A stretch of DNA of 64,000 bases from Semisulcospira habei (lineage: Eukaryota > Mollusca > Gastropoda > Semisulcospiridae). Positions within the stretch are counted from its first letter, which is position 1, and each line of letters opens with the position of its first letter. The position numbers and the translations under genes were made by a program. The notes beneath the pieces were generated by a model. The model made no database searches, was not told the origin of the DNA, and worked only from the letters and a program-made list of their open reading frames with translations. The DNA is taken from assembly GCA_036245525.1 (NCBI GenBank), contig BTPG01000004.1, positions 158,295,559 through 158,359,558 of the forward strand, written 5' to 3'. Positions 56,343 to 64,000 of this stretch are shown here, piece after piece.

Positions 56343-57106
56343 CAGGTATCGTCTCGATGGCAGCCTGTTCAACCTCAGACTGCAGGCTCACACCAAAACC
56401 CTAGACCAACTGATTCGTGAGCTGCTCTTTGCTGACGACGCTGCCCTCGTTGCACACACAGAGAGAGCCCTGCAGCGCATCACATCCTGCTTCGCAGACG
56501 CTGCCAAGCTCTTTGGATTCGAGGTCAGTCTGAAAAAGACAGAGGTCCTCCATCAGCCGGCACCCAAGGTAGAGCATCGTCCTCCCCACATCACCATCGG
56601 CGAGTCTGAACTGAAGTCAGTGCACCAGTTTACCTACCTTGGCTGCATCATCGCGTCAGACGCCAAGCTGGACAAGGAGCTGGACAGCAGGCTGGCAAAA
56701 GCGAACAGTGCTTTCAGGCGTCTATACAAGCGGGTGTGGCACAATCAACAGCTGAAAACAGACACAACGATCAGCGTGTACAGAGCTGTCCTCACCACCC
56801 TGCTGTATGGTTCCGAGTCATGGGCCCTCTAACGCAGCCAGCTACGACTCCTCGAACGCTTCCAGCAGCGCTGCCTGCGTACCATCCTCGGCATTCACTG
56901 GATTGACTATGTTACAAATGTCGAGGTCCCTGAACAGGCAGAAACTGTGAGCATCGAGGCTTTGCTGCTGCGCTGGGCTGGGCACGTCTCCAGGATGGAG
57001 GATCATCGCCTACCCAAGATAACCCTGTTCGGTGAGCTCGCCACTGGACACAGAGACAGAGGGGCACCAAAAAAGAGATACAAAGACTGTCTCAAAAAGT
57101 CACTTA
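56343..57106 (+). pseudogene. LINE reverse transcriptase C-terminal part, copy A
   Basis: Visible segments are RELLFADDAALVAHTE (56,419-56,465), QFTYLGCIIASDAKLDKEL, LLYGSESWAL followed by an in-frame TAA (56,830-56,832), LERFQQRCLRTILGIHW, and RWAGHVSRMEDHRLPK. This combination is common in RTE-like LINEs of invertebrates. Confidence 0.8.
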
Positions 57107-59279
57107 CACGGCAGTTTAGCCTATGCTCTTTAGTTTTCAGCTGGCTGCCTGCCAGCGCGCGCCAGCACACTTAGCAATCGGCTTCGCGGGAGCACAGAGA
57201 TAGCGAGGCACCCTCCTCCCTCTTACTATCAGCGCGCTAAATACCATCACTGATAAGGCACCAGCTATGCTGACTCGCTTCCGCTGGTGATGCGAATAGC
57301 GCAGCAGCCGTCTTTCTTTACAGTACTACTGTGCTTGGGGTGTAGGGGTGTAGGGGGCTCTGGATAGAGGTAGTACCTTTGCTGTTCGGCAGCTGCGTCC
57401 TACATAGGACGGACGGGCATCACTGGTCCTCATCCATCTCCTTAATCTCTCACGTGCTGGCTCCAAGCGCCACACCCTGGCAAACCACCTCAGCTGGTGG
57501 GCTAAACCACGTGAGGGGGTGGTGTTCACATTGCACCACTAGGCGGATGAGCTGTTTCTGACAGCCAACGGCTAGAGGACGGAGGAGATCAGGTTGGATC
57601 CAACGGCCAAATGTGGGGGAGTAAACCCTTCAAATCAGGAGTGGAGCCCCGAAGGCAGACAGCTGCCTGTATTCACGCACTGTTCTGGCAGCTCCTGCAG
57701 CCAAACTGGTACCAAACGTACTGCTTTGCATTCCTTTGGATACATCAGCGAGGCCGAGAGGGGGATCTTGACGACTGGGCATCCCAGGATCTCCATACAC
57801 TTCGCCCAGGCTTGCGCACTGGAGAGGTCACTCCAGTGACTGACCCAGCAAGCGCATACTCCCATTGTCTTTCGAGACAGGATGCCGAACACTGTGCTTG
57901 ACCCCGATTAGCTCTTAGCCTCTGCTGCATACATCGGCGAATAAGCTGTAAATTACAGATGTTGTCTGTAAACCGGAATTAATTGACCTGCAGTTGTGAG
58001 TGATTATTTGTACATACGTCGTCTTGTAGAAAAAAATTGTACTATCTTTGGACACCAAACATGCTGGGGTAATCTGCGTGGATGCTTGTCATGCACTGGC
58101 TCAAAGTATGACTAGGAGATGGATGAGATGCAGCCTTCCGTCAGTTTATCAACTTTTTATCACATCACTGTTCATAAACAAAAGTTTTTGGAAAATTCAG
58201 ACAAAGTCAGTGCTGTCAACAGATGTCTTAACTGGCATATCCCGTGCTAAAAACTTCAATCAACATACCTGAGTCCTGCTACATCCGGTTTGGTGGGCCA
58301 AGTGAAAACGGTAATCCATTTAGAGCACGCCGACATAAAGTATGTGAATTTCACCGATTCAGTCAATGTTTTTAACAATATCACAATTTTAACACAGTTT
58401 AAAAACAATACACAAAGCAGAGGTTCAACTATTTGCTGTTCTGAGATTCAGTTCGGGCTTAGTGTCATATTAAAATGATTTAAAATGAGTGTCTACAGGG
58501 TCACTATGATCCTGCGTCTAAACTTGATAGGCCGATCAGTCTCATTTTTGGACTTGTGATGGAGAATTCACAACATTATCAAAATCTTTTCTTTTGGTTG
58601 CAGCTAGTTTATTTTTGGCTGGATATGGTTGGCCACCGACTGCTGCCGCTTGAAACTGACTGTTGTAACACGAAAATATATCTATGGTGTATTTAGTGCA
58701 CAAATACACGGGTTCGTTTTCTGAGTGTCTTTGACTGCTCGCCTAGACCTTCTACCACAAAGTCTACACAAAGAATTCACGGCCTCCAAATGTCTTGGAA
58801 AGGAATGTTCATTCTCCATGGCTTTAACACGCGATACTTTTCATAAATGCATCACTGAGACAAAGGCACGTACACATAGTGATACATCCGGCACTGAAAA
58901 CCAGTTTTTTACACACTCGCACTGTCTACCGCGGATGGAAAGTTCCTCGAACTACACACATGTTAATCACGTAATAACCACAGAAGTCGAAGCTGACTAC
59001 AAAAGAAACTTACATGAGCTTGAAGAGGACATGTTCAAGCATAGTATTACATAATGATATTTACGATTGAAACTTTTTAGCCACGGTAATAATAAGTTAT
59101 AAACAGGCTAAACTGAGCACACGTATGACAGCCTTCAACAAGAAACAAAGAGCGCTACGCTTCCCGCGCGCAGCTCCGCTGAGCCTGCAGTGACCCGCGC
59201 GCACTTATCAGTGAAGTGGGTCACGGCCGGGTCAGAGCCAAACTAAAGAGAGCGATTTACAGAAGGGTGAACTACCGTG
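57107..59279. mobile_element. DNA transposon, 2173 bp, CACGG termini, CTTA target duplication
   Basis: The ends are CACGGCAGTTTA and its imperfect inverse (CACGGTAGTTCA read from the right). They are flanked by CTTA at 57,103-57,106 and 59,280-59,283. Copy B of the LINE has one CTTA at the same site (about 61,788-61,791), an exact empty site. A subterminal GCTCTTTAG motif recurs at both ends. The interior has short frames but no recognised transposase, so it is probably non-autonomous. Superfamily uncertain; 4-bp duplications occur in CMC/Chapaev-like and Sola elements. Confidence 0.8.
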
Positions 59280-59605
59280 CTTAGTGACTGCCAAATCGAC
59301 CACCGCCAGTGGTCTTCACTTGCTGTGGACCGTGACATCTGGCGCTCCACCATTTACAAGGCAGCTGTCTCATTTGAGGACTGTCGCAGAGCTAGCCTCA
59401 AAGACAAGCGGCTCAGGAGAAAGAAAACAAAAACAGAGATGCCGCAACTCAGAACCCCGGCCAGACCTCCCTCTGCAGCCACTGCGGTCGAACCTGCCTG
59501 TCCCGGATTGGCCTCCGTAGTCACGAGCATGCCTGCAGACGTCGTGGGCAACCCCTACAGAATCTTCGTTCGCGAAGTCAAGCCAAGAGAATGCGAGGTC
59601 ATCTC

Positions 59606-60415
59606 TCCATCTCTTCACTCGGGGAGTGAGCGACCGGTGCCGAGACACTTGGATCACAGCAAAGATACGGTACGAGCTACGAGGACGTCTACGGCACGAG
59701 AGACAGGACGACTCGGGGCGTACGAAGGACTTGCACGCCTAGACGTGAAAGGACTGAACGTAACCAGGCGAGAACACCAAACAGGTTGGAGTGTGAGAGA
59801 CTACTACCTAGCCTGGCATTTATTGTGTATATGTGTATGTGATGTTTGGATGCTGGTAGTGGGGAAGTGTATATAGTTTATAGTCTTTTGGGCGGTTTAT
59901 TGTTTATTTTTGTATAAAAAGTTTCGATAGAAAGGGAGCCCGTGAGTTGTGTTTTACCGCATGAATGCGCCCGTCTGAGTCAGTGGCAGTGTATGCGTCT
60001 GTTTTGCGAGAGTCTGTAAGTATGACTGGGGGCAAGTCTGCGTGCGTTACAATGCTTGAAATGTATATCCTATACACACCGGCGAAGGGACGGATAAAAG
60101 ACGCCAGGAAACATTCGAGTCGCGGCTGGACGGACACATGAAATTGACGAGATGTCTGCTGGCGATACTAGTAGTCGACAACCTGAGAAAAGAACTAAAT
60201 AAACAAACCTGCTGGCATTTTCCGCAGTTATGCGTGATCGAGCTACAAGTACAAGTAGCACGCACAGTTATACAATGCACTGATGTCTTCATAGTCAGAC
60301 GAAATCTACGCGCTGAGTCGACAACGATATGCAGTCGTCTGTCATTCCTGTGTTTTGTCTGAACACCGCAATCAACCGAAAAATGAATGACGCGAGGCAT
60401 AGTTTTGTGTTGGAC
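59606..60415. other. No recognisable gene
   Basis: Frames here are short and unsupported. The first ~280 bases may be 3' flank of LINE copy A. Confidence 0.5.
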
Positions 60416-60984
60416 ATTATATTGAGCAACAGTTTTGTTTGATATAGTGCCGATAAACAGACAAATATGATTACTTTCCTCGAATCAAATGTCCTCGTCT
60501 TACGAATTGGACATTTTGATTCGGGTCTCGTAATCACATCTGCCTGTTATCGGCACTATATCAGTCAAGTGGAATAGTTGAACATTGCTTAACGTCCCGA
60601 CAGCAACAAGACTTTTTCAGGACGTGCCTGCACTGCTTGTGAAAAAAACAACAACAAAAAAAAAACAACTAAACAGAATATTGAACGAATGTCGCCAGCC
60701 AGTCTAATACGCTAAATAAACCTAAGACCACTTAGCAACACACATCCAATATCAAGCGCTACAGGCAGCGCAGACAGTACGAAGCGTTTAAAAAAGGAAA
60801 ACACAGGTGAATGAACCAAGGGTAGACAGAAACACACGCCCCAGAATAGAGGGAAAACCCCACCCTGTGGGGCTGACCAGGGTGACCCTGGGAACTAAAC
60901 AGTAGTTAACCCCACCCAAGTCCCCCAGGGCAGACCCGGTGGGGGGGGGAGCACTATATCAAGCCAAATGTTGCTCAATATAAT
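60416..60984. mobile_element. Palindromic MITE, family 3, interrupted by a SINE
   Basis: Ends are ATTATATTGAGCAACA and its inverse at 60,969-60,984. Inner inverted segments GATATAGTGCCGATAACAG-type and CTGTTATCGGCACTATATC also pair. The SINE copy 3 sits in the right arm. Confidence 0.75.
60564..60950 (-). mobile_element. SINE-like element, copy 3
   Basis: It matches copies 1 and 2 throughout and is flanked by GCACTATATCA (60,553-60,563 and 60,951-60,961). The simple tail is degraded. Confidence 0.78.
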
Positions 60985-61284
60985 ATTATGGCATGAATGG
61001 CTGTCAGACACCAGCTCCCCACAACGTTGGGGGGACCCATCTGCCCAATGAGATTGTATCTGCATCACGGTGGAGCCGGGCGATCCCCTGCCCCGAAACT
61101 AAGCACAGGCAGAAAGTCCAACATCTACACTGAAGAGGCTAGATCCTCATGAGCCCCCGCAAGGTGCGGTGGCTCATGGGAATCTATGCCTCTTGATGGT
61201 TTGAGTTACTTCTCTTTTGTGCGCATACGTTATGCATTGAATTCAGTACAGAATGCATCCTATGCTGGGTTACCCACCGTGTAG
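60985..61284. other. No recognisable gene
   Basis: The stretch contains CTCATGAGCCCCCGC and TGGCTCATGGGAATCTATGC, related to a motif repeated in the LDLa units (GGGGGCTCATGAGGATCTAT). No coding support. Confidence 0.45.
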
Positions 61285-62083
61285 AAGGGAACCTTGGCTG
61301 CATCATCACCTTGGCTGCATCATCACGTCAGACGCCAAGCTGTACAAGGAACTAGACAGCAGGCTGGCAAAAGCAAACAGTGCTTTCGGGCGTCTATACA
61401 AGCGGGTGTGGCACAATCAACAGCTGAAAACAGGCATCAAGATCAGCGTGTACAGAGCTGTCGTCCTCACCACCCTGCTGTATGGTTCCGAGTCCTAGAC
61501 CCTCTACCGCAGCCAACTACGACCCCTCGAACGCTTCCACCAGCGCTGCCTGCGTACAATCCTTGGCATTCACTGGAGTGACTATGTCACCAACGTCGAG
61601 GTCCTTAAACAGGCAGAAACTGTGAGCATCGAGGCTTTGCTGCTGCGGACACAGCTCCGCTGGGCTGGGCACGTCTCCAGGATGGAGGATCATCGCCTAC
61701 CCAAGATCATCCTGTTCGGCGAGCTCGCCACTGGACACAGAGACAGAGGGGCACAAAGAAGAGATACAAAGACTGTCTCAAGAAGTCACTTAGTGCCTGC
61801 CAAATCGACCACCGCCAGTGGTCTTCACTTGCTGCGGACCGTGACACCATTTACAAAGCAGCTGTCTCCTTTTAGGACTGTCGCAGAGCTAGCCTTAAAG
61901 ACAAGCGGCTCAGGAGAAAAAAAAAGAGTTGCCGCAACTCAGAACCCTGGCCAGACCTCCCTCTGCAGTCACTGCGGTCGAACCTGCCTGTCCCGGATTG
62001 GCTTCCGCAGTCACGAGCATGCCTGCAGACGTCGTTGACAACCCCTATAGAATCTTCGTTCGCGAAGTCAAGCCAAGAGAGTA
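61285..62083 (+). pseudogene. LINE RT C-terminal fragment, copy B
   Basis: It matches copy A from the LGCIITSDAKL segment to its end, with a short duplication of CCTTGGCTGCATCATCAC at the 5' end. It contains an in-frame TAG after GSES (61,496-61,498) and frameshifts. The original ORF end appears at the TAG near 62,081. It preserves the empty site of the 2.17-kb transposon. Confidence 0.78.
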
Positions 62084-62299
62084 GGGAACCACTGACCAAC
62101 CCAGGCAGATGCTGCAACAGTGTGCGTGTGCTGTAAAACTGTTTCTTCGTCTGTATTAGAACTTGATGTCATTCGTTATGCATTTCAACGACGAGGCTGT
62201 GACAGCGAGGTAAAGGCGGTCCGGCCCCACAGCAACTTGGCCCAGTGTTGTACGCGAGAACATCAAATCCTCCTCTCCCGACTCAGTATTGCAGTTCAC

Positions 62300-62780
62300 G
62301 GGCAGTTCACAGTCCATCATAGGATTAGAGATTTTAAAAAATGTCGTTTGGACTGGACTCCAATCTGCTTTGCAGACACTTTAGAGGGGGGCTTAATACA
62401 ATACCGTCTTATGGCAAAACTGTGCGTTGTGCCCTCTAATTCCTATCATTTATGAATATGGAAATCCTTACTAAACACATTCATAACTGTTTTTTGTGGC
62501 CCTATGCCGTCCCTTATAGTTTAAGAGACCAAAAATGTCGTAAAGACTGGCCTCAAAGCGGATTCTCAGACAATGAGGGGTGCTTTAGAAAATACTGTCT
62601 GATGGCAAAACGATGCGTTATGCTCTCTAATTCCCTTTTTTTTTTAAATATACAAATGCATCGGGAAGATATTCATAACTGTTTTATATGGCCCTATGCC
62701 GTCCATCATAGGTTTAGTCGTTTGGACTAGCCTCCAGGTGGATTCTCAGACAGTGTAGCGGGGCTTCAGACAATACCGTC
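62300..62780 (+). repeat. Tandem repeat, ~190-bp unit, 2.5 copies
   Basis: Units start at about 62,311, 62,506 and 62,697 and share CATTCATAACTGTTTT, GGCCCTATGCCGTCC and CTTATGGCAAAAC-like segments, with strong divergence between copies. Non-coding. Confidence 0.7.
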
Positions 62781-62840
62781 TAATTCAAAATCAAATTCAA
62801 AACAACTTTATTTATCCCTGAAGGGGCAATTACAGTTTTA
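62781..62840 (-). repeat. LINE 3' tail remnant
   Basis: On the minus strand the sequence reads GCCCCTTCAGGGATAAATAA and then a TTGAATTTGAA-type tail, a common LINE 3' end. No coding part remains. Confidence 0.55.
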
Positions 62841-63825
62841 CCACCTAAGGAACTGTTCACATTCATTCACTCGCTCATTCCACAAATTACAATAACAGAG
62901 CTACAACATGGACAATGACTCGGGACGGGTGAAGCCCGTCGCCAAGGCATCTCAATGGCCATCGCCAGTGGTCTCATCCCGACCCCGAACCTCCCTGACA
63001 AAAGCAGAATACTAAGACAGCCCTATGTCTCCTGAACACACTATTATATTTTCTGTATTAAATTCCTACTCCACTAAAGCTAGTACATAAAGAAAAACAA
63101 GTGAACAACAGAAACAAGATACCGTCGATACGGAAATGATCTCCGATCTAGGCAACATAAAACAACGGTCAAAACAGCACATGGTGGCCCGTCGCCATAG
63201 TACAGCGCCGGTGTTTAGAGGGCACCGCTCCGACAAAGTCCGTCAACACTAATATAACACATACATGTCTTTATGGCAAAAGCCGTGAGTCATTATGATG
63301 AAATAAAACGCACTGACAGACACAGTCGTGTTCACTGGCACGCCGCCTGAAAGGGAAACATCTGTCAGCTAAGGTCGGCCGGCCAGGCAGTTCGTGCAAC
63401 ATAAACACGGCCGCCGAGATGAAATGCAGTAAGAACGTAGTAAAGTTTGCTGGTAAACGCTTCTCTGTATGCTTCCAAGCTTTTATGTGGATCCAGCCAG
63501 AATACAGAAACACCTGGCAATGTGTTAGTCTGTGAATTATGTAGGATGGAGCCCGGAATAGCACATGTTTGGTTGTTCCAGTCCATCAGTCCTTTCAATG
63601 GGCTTAGGCGAACTTGGCGGCGCCCGTCTCCTCTCCAAGTATTTCAACTGACTGAGAGACGCGTCAGCCCCTCACAACGTTTCGCCCGCCAGCAGAAGCG
63701 GTTACCGGGGTGTGGCTAGGTAAAGGACCTGGAGCCAGCTGTGAGAGTTGAGTGCCATGTGAAGACCAGTGCTCCCGCCTGCCACAAGAGGCGCTGCTGG
63801 CTGAAAAGTCAAAGGTACTACTTCT
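62841..63825. other. No recognisable gene
   Basis: GC content is higher than before and a few open frames exist, but none shows a domain or coding bias I can support. Confidence 0.45.
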
Positions 63826-64000
63826 CCATGAACACTCTACAAGACCAACGAATATGTACGGAGCATCGTCACTTCCCTGGTGGGCCCACATGAACCCCTT
63901 CTGGCAACCGTGAAACGGCGCAAGCTTGCTTGGTTTGGCCACGTGACCCGACACAACACCTTGTCCAAGACTATCCTCCAAGGCACTCTCGAAGGAAGTC
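63826..64000 (+). pseudogene. LINE C-terminal fragment running off the window end
   Basis: Translation gives TNEYVRSIVTSLVGPHEPLL and then KRRKLAWFGHVTRH, typical of the ORF2 C-terminus of RTE/CR1-like LINEs. It is a different family from the copies at 56.3 and 61.3 kb. Confidence 0.7.

Larger units (their letters stand above)
56343..59605 (+). mobile_element. LINE 3' fragment (RTE-like), copy A, split by a DNA transposon
   Basis: RT C-terminal coding runs 56,343-57,106 and continues at 59,284-59,605 after a 2.17-kb insert. Copy B at 61,285 shows the uninterrupted form. The reverse transcriptase is cut on the 5' side just before the FADD box. Confidence 0.8.

Noticed and set aside
57594..57901. 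Overlapping frames inside the 2.17-kb transposon
   Set aside because: No transposase motif and both strands are open over the same bases; no support for coding.
58725..59054. 109-codon frame near the right end of the 2.17-kb transposon
   Set aside because: No recognisable motif or start context; kept only as a possible remnant.

Overview
This window looks like animal nuclear DNA, probably from a mollusc and perhaps a marine gastropod. The clues are a spliced LDL-receptor class A exon family, LINEs with (ATT)n tails, tRNA-derived SINEs, Harbinger- and TTAA-type MITEs, a Ty3/Gypsy element and a Polinton. The taxonomic call is inference; no ordinary single-copy host gene is present to confirm it. 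Almost all of the window is repeat.

Positions <1 to about 17.7 kb: a long, decayed Polinton/Maverick (adintovirus-like) element. Recognisable genes are a retroviral-type integrase, a protein-primed-type family B DNA polymerase, an FtsK/HerA-type packaging ATPase, a double-jelly-roll major capsid protein, a likely minor capsid protein and several small membrane or unknown proteins. The genes are packed head-to-head and tail-to-tail, with AT-rich motifs at the start codons. Nearly every gene is broken. A CR1/L2-like LINE interrupts the polymerase, a 774-bp Harbinger-type element interrupts the ATPase, a SINE interrupts the 369-residue gene, a 244-bp tandem duplication shifts a membrane-protein gene, and there are many single stops and frameshifts. 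I saw no maturation protease and no left terminal repeat. A second, diverged Polinton fragment lies at about 36.0-36.8 kb.

18.2-35.0 kb and 43.5-49.1 kb: a tandem array of roughly 2.45-kb units on the minus strand. Eight units each carry one 117-bp, phase 1-1 exon coding for a complete LDL-receptor class A domain with a consensus splice donor. The units also share a 73-bp minisatellite, paired C-rich and G-rich tracts and SINE-like tails. Amino-acid differences between exons concentrate between Cys3 and Cys4. Two units carry a TTAA-target MITE in the splice-acceptor tract. The array is split by about 8.6 kb holding a fold-back element, the Polinton fragment, two MITE/SINE insertions and a LINE with an RNase H domain.

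47.2-54.0 kb: a solo LTR, a second LTR carrying a tRNA-derived SINE, and a Ty3/Gypsy pol region in which integrase precedes reverse transcriptase, the order seen in Gmr1-like elements.

54.0-64.0 kb: mostly non-genic sequence with a compound GT/GA microsatellite, two copies of one LINE tail (one split by a 2.2-kb DNA transposon with a clean empty site in the other copy), a palindromic MITE hit by a SINE, a ~190-bp tandem repeat, and a last LINE fragment running off the window end.
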